Part shown: positions 35,706 to 63,893 of the stretch, piece after piece
How the letters are laid out: the number at the start of each line of letters is the position of its first letter
Numbering within the stretch: position 1 is the stretch's first letter
Position numbers and translations under genes: made by a program
Origin: Cristatella mucedo
Taxonomy: Eukaryota > Bryozoa > Phylactolaemata > Cristatellidae
Direction: 5' to 3'
Length of the DNA: 64,000 bases
NCBI GenBank assembly: GCA_009760855.2
Contig: WPIO01000022.1
Span: 2,675,001-2,739,000 of the forward strand
Notes under the pieces: model-generated
Databases searched by the model: none
What the model saw: only the letters and a program-made list of their open reading frames with translations
What the model was told of the DNA's origin: nothing

Positions 35706-37316
35706 TGGCCAGCCGCCGATTCGCAAGCGCTGCCCACTCGCCCGCCCGAAAATCGGCTCGTAATTGCAATTAAAGCGTACGCAGACGTTCGGACAGCACC
35801 GGGGTTCGGCCGGGATAAAGAAATTAAGCAGAAAGTAAGCAGTTTAAAGTAAAGCATAAAAAAGTAAAGTGCCCTAAGTAGAAAAATTTAAAGCCGAGTC
35901 TTTAGGCTCTCCGTCGAGTGCCGTACAACGCTCGTCTCGCAGATAGCGCTAATTCGTAGAGCGCACGAAATCTGCAGCCCAGAGGTCGCCGCGGGACCGT
36001 TCCTCACTCGAAGGCGAAACTTTCTTTTAGGTTCTCAGTCACGCGGCAGACGGCTTTCAATTGGCCTCTGTTTTCAAATTACGTGCATCTCCGTCGGAGT
36101 CAAAATCGCGCGATTCAGTTTTCAAATAGTCCACCGTTTAAAGTTCAGCGAAACGGTGAAGTCGCGTCTCGGCTTGAAGGCACGCGTAAATTTATGCGAG
36201 AACTATTCCGGCGTAGTCTGCAGTCCTTCTACGTCGACGTCACGGGGGTGAGAGAGCAGGTCAGGCCGAACTCTCAAGTTGTTCATGTCAATGAGCGCTA
36301 GCCTCGCGCGATGAACTCCGGCACCTGCGACGACCCCGATCGGCGTTCGCCAGTAAAATCGCTTACCTTCCGTTCGCCGCCGCCACTGGTTTCGCCTCAT
36401 CGGCGCTCAATGGAATCGGGCCGCTTTAGCGCTCTGCGTGGACCGCAGGACGGACGTCTACGCACGTCGCCATCTTTGCGCCAGCTTCTAGCGGAGGCGG
36501 TCGGACAGCGCAGCTACGCAGGCGCCGCAGCGAGACTAGCACACGCAACACTCGCGACGAGCTCTCCGACGCCAGCGGAGGACTTACGTCGGAACGGTCG
36601 TGTCGGATTGCGTCGCGAGCTCACCTCTCTGAAACCAGGTCGGACGACGCGCCGGGGGTTTCGCGTAGCGCCGCTACGTTAGCGGCGGCGGCGGCGGCGT
36701 TCGGCAGACGTAGCCCGCGGCGTGCGGCGGACGGAGCGATGCCTCGGCTCACCTGCTCGGGCGCCGCTCCGGTTTTTGAGCTTCGCGCACCAACATCAAG
36801 AGAGCGAGCGGCGGCTGCTAATTGATTGCCAGGTCGGCGATGCCGAGTCGGGGCAATGGCATTTTCTCTGGCTCTGCGCTGTATCGTCTCGCGCGCGAGA
36901 AACCCGGGCACTAGTTAGCTGCTCTCGAGTACGGCGCCCCGAGAGCGCCTGCGCCAAGCTTCGCCGAGGCCCTCGCCAGGCCCTCGGCGCGGCACCGCGC
37001 GAGGGCCGCCGAGGGCCTGCGCCAGGCTTCGCGCCCACGCGGTCGTCGCGGCCGCGCAGCGACCGGCGAGCGCGAGTCGCTTGCGTTGCCTCCGGTCCGT
37101 CGGTCGCGCGCGCGCGGTTCGCCGGTTGGCGAAAAATCCGCTCGCCGACTCGACCGGACTCATCTCACCGCGGCGTCCCTCCTCCGCCTTTTTCCTTATT
37201 TTTTAGTTTTTCCGCAGCGCTGCCAGTCGGCCAGACGGCGCTGCCGTCGCCCGCGGCGTCCCTACCTCGAGTCGAGCGAGCGCTCGGGTTGGTGTTGGCC
37301 GCACTCGCGCTCCTGC
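35706..37316. other. GC-rich block with an imperfect hairpin
   Basis: 36950-37032 folds on itself through two GAGGGCC/GGCCCTC-rich arms. No gene recognised. Confidence 0.4.
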
Positions 37317-38090
37317 TAATAATAATAATTATAATAATTCACTTGATAAAGCACCCTCAGAGAACTTAATCTATCTCTAGGCGCGTTACATTTGCTGCAA
37401 AGGGAAATGCAATTGAATGGTGAATAAATTCATGTTTGATAAACAAACACAATGAATAACATGGTTAGGGGTGACATGCACAGGGTCAGCATGCAAATGT
37501 GGTTAGTGGCAGCATGCACAGTGTCAGCACGCATAGGCACATCAAGGACAAATCACAGGGACCCACTAAATGCTGTCCTAAATAGGTGTGCTTTTAAGTT
37601 CTTTTTAAATGTGGTCAGGTCAGCGGATGTTCTGACGCAGGTCGGGAGGGAGTTCCAGGCTTTGGGAGCATACTAACTAAATGCACGGTCTCCAAAAGAT
37701 TTGAGGTTTGTACGAGGTATTGGTAGACTGTTGGATTCCGAAAAGCGGGTAGTACGATGCTTGGCCTGATGGGGGAGTATATCTGAGAGATAGGCTGGAG
37801 CCAAAGAATGGAGTGACCTAAAAGTGAGCGACAAAATCTTGAAGTCAATCCGTTGCTTGAGTGGTAGCCAGTGCAGGTCGGCGAGAAGTGGAGTAATGTG
37901 GCAACTGCGACGCTCACGGCAGACAAGCCTAGCTGCGGAGTTTTGCACCAGCTGCAATCGCCTGAACGATCGCACATGCCGGTAGGCCAGCGAGCAGTGA
38001 GTTGCAGAAGTTGAGACGAATTCGATGTCACGAATGCATGGACCAACTTGGGCGTGGTATCCTTATCTAAACAAGCCCGAATTTTAGCTG
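37317..38090 (-). mobile_element. CR1/L2-like LINE 3' part
   Basis: (TAA)n at 37317, then the complement of the 3' UTR and C-terminal region up to the KIRACLDKDTT block at about 38080. It is embedded in a GC-rich block. It is closely related to the copies at 12.4, 16.9 and 58.4 kb. Confidence 0.85.
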
Positions 38091-40274
38091 CTGCTCCCTG
38101 GCCGAGCTGAGCGAGGTCGGCTCTCCGGAGACGCCGTGCGCTCGGCACTTCCGCGGCGCCGGCGGGGCGGCCGCCGCTGCGGAAGTGCCAAGCGGGGCGA
38201 CGCCGACCGGCGCGCGTCGACTCGAGCTGGCCGCCGCCGCGCAGCCGCTCGTCGGCCGCCTCGTCGAACGGCCGCTCCAGCTCCAGCCGCGCCCTCTGCG
38301 GCGGCCGCTCTGCGACCTTGCGAGCGAGCTCGTCCCGGAGCGGCCCGGTCGGCTCTGCTCCGCCTCCGCCGTAGACGCCGCCGCCGCTCAGCGAGCGTCG
38401 CCCGACCTCGCCTCGCCTCTCTCGCCGCCGCCCACTTCGGCGCGAGCACAGCCGAAGACGAGGCGATCCACATCGAGCGATCGGAGAGGTCTTTCGCGGA
38501 AGCCCGAGCGAACGCCCGAGCTGCTGCCCCGGCTGCTGCTGCTGCGCGCGGCTCAATTGGCCGGCGGCGGCTCGTCTCGCCGTCGAGCACTTCTCGTCCG
38601 CCTCGCGGCCGCCAATTGGACAACGAACGAACGGCGTCGTCGGCGAAAACGCGAAAACCGCGAAAACGCTGCTGCGTGCTCCGGCGCCGCCTTTGCACCC
38701 GCTCGCCCCTTGAAACCGCTCGCTCTTTGACCCCGCTCGCTCGCTCAAGCTCCGAAGACGCGTTCGGGCAGAAGCTCGTCGTCGCACAGAGTCCAGGGTC
38801 GTTTGGCCTGTAGAGCTGCGAGCGCATAGCGCCAGCGGCGCATCCCTCATGTTTGTTGAGAGGCAAGTAGCCACGAGAGGCGAGACATTCGGGGCGAGAC
38901 GTGCGGTGAGCGGTGGATTGCGTCGGTTTAAAGAAAGGCGAGGGCGCCGTCGCCTTATTGCGCGCTAAGCGAAAGCCGAACGACGCCAGATTTGCTAGAG
39001 ATTTGCCGGAACTTTGAAGTGCGCACGACGTCTTCGGTGCTCATTCCCTGCTCTAACCTTTTCTGAAATCGCACACAGAGAAGAAAAAGAAACGCCCTTT
39101 CACGCGACCTGGCGCCACTCGCCGAGTCGCACCCGCTCGAGCAGGTCGCATCGGCATCGCATCGCATCCTACTGGCGCGGCGGCGCGAGCCTGCGGAGAC
39201 GTGGAGCTGATCGCGTCGCTGTTCACGCCTCCGACCGGACTGGCGCACACCCCCACCGACTCGAGAAGACTGCCTAGAACCGTCGCGCTCTTCCTCGTGT
39301 GGACTCTCGCAATTCAGCGCCCGACCAGCACGTTCACCGCTTCGCTACACGCCACCTCTATCGAGTCACGGACCTCGGCTGGCTGCGCCGCTCGCGAGCT
39401 CGAAACGTCGTACGATCGCTTCGAAATTCCGAGGCTCCCGAGGCTAATGAGAGAAAAGCCGCCTGCGGCTGCCAGCTGCCCGGATGCCGTGCGGGGCGGC
39501 GCACCGCTTGGCCGCTGCGCTCCTTTCGCTCAGCGACAATACTGCATCGAGTGGAGGTCAAGGTCGCTGCACTCGCCTGCTTGACCGCTGCTTTGCCGAG
39601 CCGCCGCGAAACGACCGGAACCCGAAAGGGAACAGCTTGCTTCGCGGTCATTTCGGCAATCGCCATTCTAGGCCTGTGCGCCATGTCGATGCCGATGTCG
39701 TAATCGCTGATATACACTACGTTTCACTGTTACAACGGCGCTGAGCTCACTCTCGGAACGACGGGCATTCGTCGTCTTTGCGTCGCCTGGGTGACGAAAC
39801 GTTACAAAGAGAAACATCGCGCCACAGCTAGCGCATCCGCCCGTACAGCGAGCCGAGTCGAGGCGTTCGAGTCTGCAACAGATCCAAGCCGAGTGAGTAG
39901 GCGCGTGCAATCAAGCGCTTGCGAATGCGCTCATACCGTGTGCGTGCCTCCCACGGCGTCTATGGCGTCGGCGCGGAGAGTCGGCCGCCTGTGGCCGAAG
40001 CTCTGCGCCATCGCCTCGACTAATGCCGTACGGCTACTTGCGTTTGGAAGCTCGCTGTTTCGAAGGCACATCGGCATCGATCGGAGGGCGCTAAGCGTCG
40101 CGTCTTATAGGAGAGGTACTCGGATTACGTCTCGCTACGCAAGCCCGCTTGCGACCAATACGACGCAGTGCCCAGCGGCAGTGGGTGATTCACTCCCTGG
40201 CATAGAGCAAGAGTGGAGCTACAGGGAGCTGGCAGCTGAGCGCACAGCCAGTGGAGCGGGCGGCGCAAGCTTGT
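38091..40274. other. GC-rich block, no gene recognised
   Basis: Long open frames on both strands are rich in Arg, Ala and Ser, as expected from GC composition. No domain recognised. Confidence 0.4.
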
Positions 40275-40372
40275 CAGGTAGCTAGGTTGCATTGAAGCTG
40301 TTTCACATCGGTTGCAAACGAGGGCAGATGATTCTAGCAGAGACTCGATCGAGATCGGCGATATTCAGTAAG
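40275..40372 (+). repeat. Partial arm of the 43.7-kb inverted-repeat family
   Basis: It matches the inner end of the left arm at 43895-43990 (GGGCAGAT-ATTCTAGCAGAGA and the GATCGAG that follows) and runs into the same tRNA-like block. Only one arm is present here. Confidence 0.65.
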
Positions 40373-40610
40373 GTTTTGGGCATAAATCCCCAAAATCGAG
40401 GGTTCGAATCCCGCTTCTATCAGCTGATTCAAGAGCCGAAGTTATATAGCGAGTAGAAGAGCCTTAGCGGCTATCGCCGCCGCTTGCAAGAGCTGCTCTG
40501 GACAATAAAGGATCGCCCGCTGCAGGACTCGAACCGGCGACCGGCGGGTCGTGATGAGCGACGAACGCCTTGCACCCTGAAGGCTGAAACAGCGGGTGGC
40601 GAGCCCGCAC
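40373..40610 (-). mobile_element. SINE-2 with a head-to-head tRNA-like block
   Basis: 40440-40600 is a minus-strand SINE-2: GAAGAGCCTTAGCGGCTATC, GGATCGCCCGCTGCAGGACT, CGAACCGGCGACC. Immediately left, on the plus strand, is a perfect B box GGGTTCGAATCCC at about 40400, joined through AGCTGATTCA. The same arrangement recurs at 44.0 kb. Confidence 0.65.
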
Positions 40611-41635
40611 TGACCGAACGGATTTACGAGAAATTTGAGAAACGCGAGCGACCATTGAACGATCGACGCGACCCCACGCATAAGGTATAGAACTTCGGGA
40701 GCCTTCGAATCTTAGCAGACGGCGAAAGCAATACTTCTGCTTAAACCGGTGAAGGCGTGCCAAAATCTACGACCAGTCTCGGTTGATAGTTTGACACACT
40801 CAGGCCACCGACCGCTTGCAAGCTTCGGCGGCACGAAAACGACTCGGGTGTTGCTCGGCGTCCGAGACTCCTCGGAGGACATCCTGCCGGTGTCTTGATA
40901 ATCCAAAAAATATCACAGTGAAGTCAACGGCTGAGAAAGACACCGCAGCAAGCAACGCGGGAATGACGCAGAGTTCACGTCCAATCGACAGTTTGATAAA
41001 ACGAGTGCTTTAATTTATGGTTTAAATGACCGGACTGGAATTACATCCACCTGCATAAAAGAGGCTGAAGCATATAAAGCGAAGGCATAACCAACATGAA
41101 TGCCTAGAATGTGGCGATTACATCAAAAAGTCAAATAACAATACAGCTTCCCCCTGTCCACTTCCTTTTGCACTTAGTCGTACACGTCTGTCTATTGGAC
41201 TCTGCCATAAATGTATTACTACTTCGCTTTCATGCACGCGATGTAATCTATCGTATGGACTGCCCACTAATCTGCAGGCATTAGCTCAATCAGTGAATGA
41301 ACGAGTAGGAGGGGCAGCGTGCATTCGAAACAGCAGTTCAGATTCCGTGGCATTTCGACATCTGTCAGCGAAGCAGAAAAGGCAAAGGCAACTCCATGTA
41401 GGTAAGAACGAATGCCCAAAGATTTCTGAAATAATAAGTTGGCTAGCACGTATTTGGAATTGAAGAAGCGAACTAGTTCCATGGCAAAGCAGTAGTCCTT
41501 TGGAGCAGCATACGTCACGCCAAGCCGTCGCTAGGCGAAAACTCTCGAATAGCTGATGTCTCTATACAGTTCTGCTCCAAGAGGGCTTTTCTTCCCTGTT
41601 TGGGCGGCTCGTTCAAGATAGGCCGAACCTAAGAA
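40611..41635. other. Nothing recognised
   Basis: Moderate composition; no transposon, exon or RNA signal identified. Confidence 0.4.
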
Positions 41636-42448
41636 CAATAACAACGATGTTAATTAGGCATTTTCCCGGCACCCTACGAGAACTAAATCTCTTTCAGTGT
41701 AATTTACATATGCTGGAAAGGAAGAAAACCGATTGGTTAGTGATAGCACGAACAACTGCAGCGAGCATAAGCACAGAAAGGACCATTCATGCTAACCCAG
41801 CGATTGCTGGGGGGGGGAGAACAGGTGCGTTTTAACTTAATTGTAAATGTTACCAGTTATGGGAAGTCACGATGTCAGTCGGGAGTGAGTTTCAGGCTTT
41901 GGTAGGATACGAGCTGAATGAAACCCACGGTCTCCAAAGGATTTAAAGTTTTCTAGAAGCACAGCTAAACGACTTGAATCAGAAGAACAGGTGGTACAAT
42001 GTAAAGCATGAGATGGACGTATTTCCGATAGTTGTGGTGGAATCAAAAGAATGGCAGTACCCAAAAGTGAGTGGAAGGATCTTGTTTGAAGTCGATATGC
42101 TTCTTGATGCAGACCCAATGCACATCGGAGATAGCCGTGCATTGTGGCAATTTCGACGTTTACAGCGGACAAGCCTAGTTGCTGAGTTTTGCATCAACTG
42201 CAAGCGAATTTTGAGGGTATGGCTTTCAAATTTCTTCGTTTAACAAGGTTTTCCCATAACTAGTATGCTCGTTTTATCGTCATTCCGTATGAGAAAGTTT
42301 GCTGCCATCCATGTTCGAATGTCAGCAATACACGCCGGAAGGGAGTTCAGAGTCGAATGTGCTCTTGGGAAGGTTGGAAGGAATCAAAGCACACATACAG
42401 CTGTGCGTCATTTGCAGACACCCAGATTGCGTTTGGCGATTACACGGG

Positions 42449-42520
<72 letters not shown>

Positions 42521-42800
42521 TGAATTGTGACCACCTGATGAGCGCTGGCCGTTGACATCCATGCTCTGAATATTCCCACTGGGATGGGACCTAAATCATT
42601 GCAGTGCTGTGTCAGCAATGCCCAGGCGAGGTGACAGTCGCTCGATGAGGCCTTGGTGATTTAAGGTATCAAAGGCTGCCATAAATCCAACAAAACTAGC
42701 CGAGAGACTTGGTAAGTTAGACAGGTCAGGTCATAGAGACCATCGCTGACCCAGTTTAGGGATTTACTCTAAAACCTGAACGGAACTTACAAGCTTGCCT
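41636..42800 (-). mobile_element. Old CR1/L2-like LINE with internal GA array
   Basis: Diverged copy: complement of the tail at 41680, the C-terminal region (ARLVRCKRRNCH, about 42150) and RT region relics at 42540-42790. A (GA)n array at 42451-42518 sits where the FHFYADD region would be. Confidence 0.65.
42451..42518. repeat. (GA)n inside a LINE
   Basis: About 34 GA units, uninterrupted. Confidence 0.97.
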
Positions 42801-43719
42801 CACAGTGTTGGTACGCTATCTTGCCACAGCAGGTCTCAGGCTGCTGAACTTTCAACCAGGAATTGTGACTTATCGTGCAACTTCGACCGTCCCGTCTGTA
42901 TTGCACCACTGTATTGTGGCTGCTCATGCTGGTGTTCTTTCTCCATACCCGCCTAGTGTACCATTACCTCATTTTGAATTCAGAAGGACGGCATGGACGA
43001 GATCTCGACATAACGCTACTGAGAACTATTAGAGTGGGGACACAATCCAGTGCACCAGAGTGCACCACACAAGCATGTAAATGCATGCACGTACAGTGTT
43101 CTTTGGTCTGTGACTAGATCAATTAGCCTCAGCTCGCCTTGGGGAGGCTGCTGCCGGTGATGCAGAGTGCAGTAGCATTCGTGACAAATCAGTGCAATTA
43201 TGGCGTGTACTCTCATTTGTGGAGCACGAGCACGGGCATTTAGCAGCGCACCCTGCGATTCCTGAAAACACTTATATAGGCGTTGCTCCAGTAGCAGACG
43301 GTCCTGGAGAGCTGGGCGTGAGGTTGGGCAGCACCAGCCAGGGATACGCGGGTTGTGTGTCCACGCTGACCTGCACAGGATAAATGCGACCGGATATGCG
43401 GCCAGGTCACGTGAGCTCCCTTTGCATCCCCTTCGTGCACCCTAGAAATGAGGCCTACAGGGACGTTTGCGTTAGTGCACTCTGTAGCCATCTTGCATAA
43501 AGCCTCATGCCTCAGATATCGAAGGCCACAGCTGCACGGGTCTGCAGGCACACTGCTTGATACCCAATATGTCCATCATAAAGTTTAGTCAGAACGTAGA
43601 CATAGAAAGACGAAGGGCCCATCATCTTTTAACCAAGAATGATATCGTAAGCCAAACGTGATGTGCTGGCAATGTGCATAATAGGAGCTCAGAGCTGCCC
43701 GAACATCACTCGTGCACTA
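42801..43719. other. Nothing recognised
   Basis: Short open frames on both strands, none with a known domain. Confidence 0.4.
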
Positions 43720-44589
43720 GGATCAACCATCTTTACATAACTACTTTATTTGAAGTAAAGGAGATCGGTTTATTTGGCCTATCTCAACTTAATAAAGCGA
43801 AAACCTCAAGTTTATTAAGCAGAAAAATTGCAGTCTCAGCCCGATGTCCAGATCGCATGGGGGAACACGTAAGGCATTTTATTAGCGTATTGTCAGGCAG
43901 CTGGGTTACATTGAAGCTGCATCGCATCTATTGCAAACAAGGGCAGATAATTCTAGCAGAGACTTGAACTGCAGACTTGATCACTTGATCGAGGCCGGTG
44001 ATGTTTGGTAAAGTTTTAGGCACAAATCCTGAAGGGCATAGGTTCGAATCCCACTTCTATAAGCTGATTCAACAGTCTCATTTATATAGCAGCAGAAGAG
44101 CCTTAAAGGCTTATCACCACTGCTTGCAGTGGGCAATAAAGAATCGCCCACTGCAGGACTGAAACCCACGACTTGGGTCGTGAAGAGCAAGCACCTTACC
44201 CCTGAGCTGAGACCCTGGGGCAGCATGTAGCTTGGAGCTTACCTGTATTATCATGGCTTCCCAGATGTCATTCGGCTTACTAAAGGCTGCACAGACGTCA
44301 TTCGGCTTACTAAACATCCCTGACCTCGATCAAGACTCTACTAGAATTATCTGCCCTTGTTTGCAACAGATGCGATACAGCTTCAATGTAACCTAGCTAC
44401 CTCACAATACACTAATAAAGTATCTAACATCCTTCCTCCCTCGTTTGCCATCTGAACATCCGGCTGAGACTGCAATTTGTCTGCTTAATAAACTTAAGGT
44501 TTCTGCTGATTTGATTAAGTTGAGATAGGCCCAACAAACCAATCTCCTTTACTTCAGATAAAGTAGTTCTGTTAAGATGTTTGATCCCA
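43720..44589. mobile_element. Long inverted repeat (foldback element) with SINE-2 in its spacer
   Basis: Left arm 43720-43985 and right arm 44325-44589 are inverted copies of about 265 bp each. Shared blocks include ACTACTTTAT, GAAGTAAAGGAGAT, CCTATCTCAACTTAAT, AATTGCAGTCTCAGCC and GGGCAGATAATTCTAG. The spacer holds tRNA-like sequence and a minus-strand SINE-2. A partial single arm with the same neighbouring SINE arrangement occurs at 40275-40600, so this is a repeated unit. No transposase is present. Confidence 0.75.
44005..44222 (-). mobile_element. SINE-2 with head-to-head tRNA-like block, in inverted-repeat spacer
   Basis: The plus strand has a B box (AGGTTCGAATCCCACTTC, about 44040). 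The minus-strand SINE-2 follows at 44090-44222: AGAAGAGCCTTAAAGGC, AGAATCGCCCACTGCAGGAC and GTCGTGAAGAGCAAGCACCT. Confidence 0.75.
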
Positions 44590-45129
44590 GATAAAGCTGG
44601 CAATTTACAAATCTTCTGGTGGCTAATTACTACTGCGGTTGGATAGAAACAGACCGGTTGACGTAACTAATGTCCCACAGCTACGATTGGTCAGCTGAGA
44701 AACATTTTCTCTACCCATAATGCGTTCCATCTACTCTGGTCTAGGTTAGCAGATCCCAGTTTAACAGATTTTCTGCATTTGCAAGTTTGGATCTCTCAGC
44801 ATAATCCGAAAGCTAGCAGTAGGGAGGCAGGGTGATCCATTGGAACACGATCAAACTGACGCAGCTTCGGCAGAGCATTAAAATAAGTTGAGCAACCGAT
44901 GACCACTACACTCTCATACCGAGCGACTCCATTGGAGAATGATTATAACCTAAGAGAACTGAAATGAACTGTATGTATGCCTCAGATCACTATCCATAAG
45001 TAGTGTTACCTTGCCGTTGCATGTTTAGGTTGGTATCCAACTTCATCATCAAAGTGACATACAGTAATATTACTAAGAATTTTTTTTGATCTGTCCACGA
45101 AGCAGGTTGTCTTGATCTACACCCATGCT

Positions 45130-45215
45130 ATATAATAATAATAACCACAACAAGAAGAATACATATGTAGAGTGCCCTCAGGGAACTTACTCTAGTTCTA
45201 AGCAGCATAAGGCAC
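45130..45215 (-). mobile_element. LINE 3' tail remnant
   Basis: A TAATAATAATAA run followed by the complement of the LINE tail (GTGCCCTCAGGGAACTTACT). Very short. Confidence 0.5.
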
Positions 45216-45509
45216 AGGCTTGAACGCTGTTATAAGAACACTGAGGTCTGACAACGATATAGCCAGGTTCATGACTAATTCTGTGTCTACAGCTGCAACG
45301 CTTAGGAATTCCAGGGTTCTTTTCATTTCCATAGATAAGGTGTGTTACATAATAAAAGCCAGTGAAAAATACCTCACCTGTAGACCGTATACCATTTCCT
45401 CTTTGGCCTCAACTGGTGGAAAAACTTTGCCTAGATATAACTTGGGCTATTAATGCATAACTAGATGAAGTGATTGTTCCAAAGCCACTCAAGTCAGCCA
45501 TCGTTCGAT

Positions 45510-46262
45510 CGATAATGGAAAAAGCCTAGACTAGGGATTCTGAGGTCCTAGCAAATTATTGCCCTTTATTCTTCCTGCTTTTTGTCCAAGATTTTCGGGG
45601 GAAAGACTGTCACTAAGCAGTTTGTAGAGCACATAGACAGAAGTGGTTTATCAGAATTTCAGTTAGGATTTAAGCGATACTGACCTAATGAAACTTCTCT
45701 CCTCCGTGCGATCAATGACATTCAAGGTAGCATTCTATGATGGCAACGTCACTACTTTGGTCCACCCCGATCTCTGTACGCAGCATTTCATGCTATTGCT
45801 GATCAAACACGACATCCTCCCAGAACGACTGAGAACAGTAATCGGCCTTGCCGGTGAAGTTCTGGCACGGTTCGAATCGTTCTTATCTGCTAGTTTCTAG
45901 TCCGTGTGGCGGGGCGGTCAAGTCTTATCCAGCAGACCAGTCACAAGCAAACTTCCATAAGGGTCTAATCTTGGTTGATTTGCTGTTTCTTTTACCAGTG
46001 GAGCCTCTCTGAAAAGGAATTTGGACCGTGGCAACGACTTTCATTTCTATGCCGACGATGCCCAGCTGCAATTGTCATTCATCAGAATCATCTGCAGTGA
46101 ATGATAAACTGAATGCCTAACATTCGGTCCTGGATGTCGGCCGATGACCGTCGATGATAAAACTGAACTCCTCTTACGAGGAGTAGTGCTGAAAGGAATT
46201 ACTTTGCTCTCCTACTGGGTGCTGCCAATGTGCTACATCATCGATGGCTCGTAATTTAGGTG
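45510..46262 (+). mobile_element. Reverse transcriptase relic of a second LINE lineage
   Basis: Frameshifted RT remnants in order: KTVTKQFVEHIDRSGLSEFQ (about 45603-45662), DGNVTTLV, HDILPERLRTVIGLAGEVLA (45808-45867) and FHFYADDAQLQLSF (about 46037-46080). The sequence differs from the main family (DGNVTTLV instead of MGRVSLLV), so it is a separate jockey/CR1-like lineage. Confidence 0.7.
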
Positions 46263-46267
46263 TCCTC

Positions 46268-46440
46268 ATAATAATAATAATACTAATACATTTGCATAGT
46301 GCTCTCAGAGAACTCAATCTCTTTCTAGGCACTTTACATAGGCTGTAAAGGAAGCATGATCAAATGGTTAGCAACCGTAAGATACACAATGTCAACAAGC
46401 ACAACATGGTTAGAGGTGACATGCAAGTACAGTCAGTCAT
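46268..46440 (-). mobile_element. LINE 3' end fragment
   Basis: TAATAATAATAATACTAATA followed by the complement of the LINE tail and part of the 3' UTR. It directly abuts the second-lineage RT relic. Confidence 0.75.
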
Positions 46441-46874
46441 CGGGCTGCTGGCCAAGACTACAGCGGCTGAGCTTCGGCCCCAGCATTGACTGCAGCATCA
46501 CTTGGGCCCAGCCAGTAGCCAGATTACCCCGGACGACCGTTTTCAGTCGACAACATGCCTGGCAGATTTGCCAGCAGAGCGCGGACCCAGCTAAATTCAA
46601 GAATCAAAACCAGTCTCCATTCATCACTCAGTCCATCTCTACATCGGCAGCTGCTCACTACGCCGGTCGTGACAGCAGCACGGAGGCAACTGACAGCAGC
46701 AAGAATGCTCAACGAAGTGAAGAAGGAGCCGAGGCGAATCTATGGAGCAGTGGGAATTGGGAGACCATCGTCGTGGCCACGTTGCTCTGCCAGAAAAAAG
46801 AGTTGGCAAGCGTTTACTGCTGGATGCGACCAACCAAGACCAGAAAGCCAAAACCAGACAGAGCAGCATCGGTT

Positions 46875-62874
<16,000 letters not shown>

Positions 62875-63524
62875 TCATCGATTGGCAGCACGGAAGTTAC
62901 GACTAGTCTTCCGGTCGACGAAATGTGCTCGTCTGAAACGTACGTAGCGATCGCATTGGCTAGCGCAGCACTTTACCTTCGAGACGAATGAAGCGCCGAG
63001 CCGTCGACGCTACCAGCAAGCGTGCTTTTCGCGAGGCATGTAGCCGCTCGTCTCATCTCACCACACCAAAGTTACGGCCAAGTGAATAAGACCAGGGGGC
63101 AGGCTCCTGACTAAGGCCGCCACCGGCTGGAGCGGTGCCGTGCCTCGAAACGGCAACGCACGCACCGCACAGCAGACACACAGAACCCCTGAGCTACCTT
63201 GCTTAATTTATTCACCCACTTGCATGAACTTACACCTCCGGTCACCTGATCAGGCCCGATGCAGGTGCCAAAAAGTGCGATAAGCGGGAAGGGGCGGTGG
63301 CTACAAACAGCTGGTTGAAAATGGCGGTCCTTGACATTGGCTTGGCACATTCTTCTTGCTGGTACGCCGCCCTGAGGGGTTTACACCCGTGGCTTCTATA
63401 GCGTAAATATCTGTACATCTGAGCAGTCAAACTAAGGCCACGAACCTTGGTTGAGCTTTTACCCTGGAATAATAGAAGCAGGGCCAACACAAAAAGACAG
63501 CAGATGTCATTACCACCACCACGC
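62875..63524. other. Region upstream of the PLPP start
   Basis: Expected to hold the PLPP 5' UTR and promoter. Moderately CpG-containing near 62850-63070. No TATA box or clear start element is seen. Confidence 0.35.
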
Positions 63525-63893
63525 CTCCATTTCGTACGAACCTCTCAAATCCTGTAGAGACCATGTCTTTCATTCGTATGGTCACACAGCCTGGCCGTAC
63601 TCCGAATGACGTCACGACTTCCCCTGACATGACATTTAAAAAGAAGCTGAAAGCGAATGCTCACAGCATGTTTGTCCTTTGTTCGTGCTGACACTGTGCA
63701 TACTACCACTAACCATATTTTACATGTAGACACTAGGCATGTCATCTCTAACCATGTTATACTTGTTGACATCTTGCATGTTATCACTAAATAGTTGATC
63801 ATGCTTCCTTGACAGCATATGTAAAGTGCCTAGAAAGAGATTAATTTCTCCGATGGGGCTATACAATAGTATTATTATTATTATTATTAGCAT
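63525..63893 (+). mobile_element. CR1/L2-like LINE 3' fragment
   Basis: It begins in the RTNLKSF-like region (63535), then shows the 3' UTR with three degenerate 38-39 bp repeats, and ends in TTAATTTCTCCGATGGGGCT and (ATT)n. Diverged. Confidence 0.75.

Noticed and set aside
37615-38874. 419-codon minus-strand open frame
   Set aside because: Its C-terminal part is LINE sequence in a broken frame; the N-terminal part is Arg/Ala-rich GC-block translation with an equally open opposite strand.
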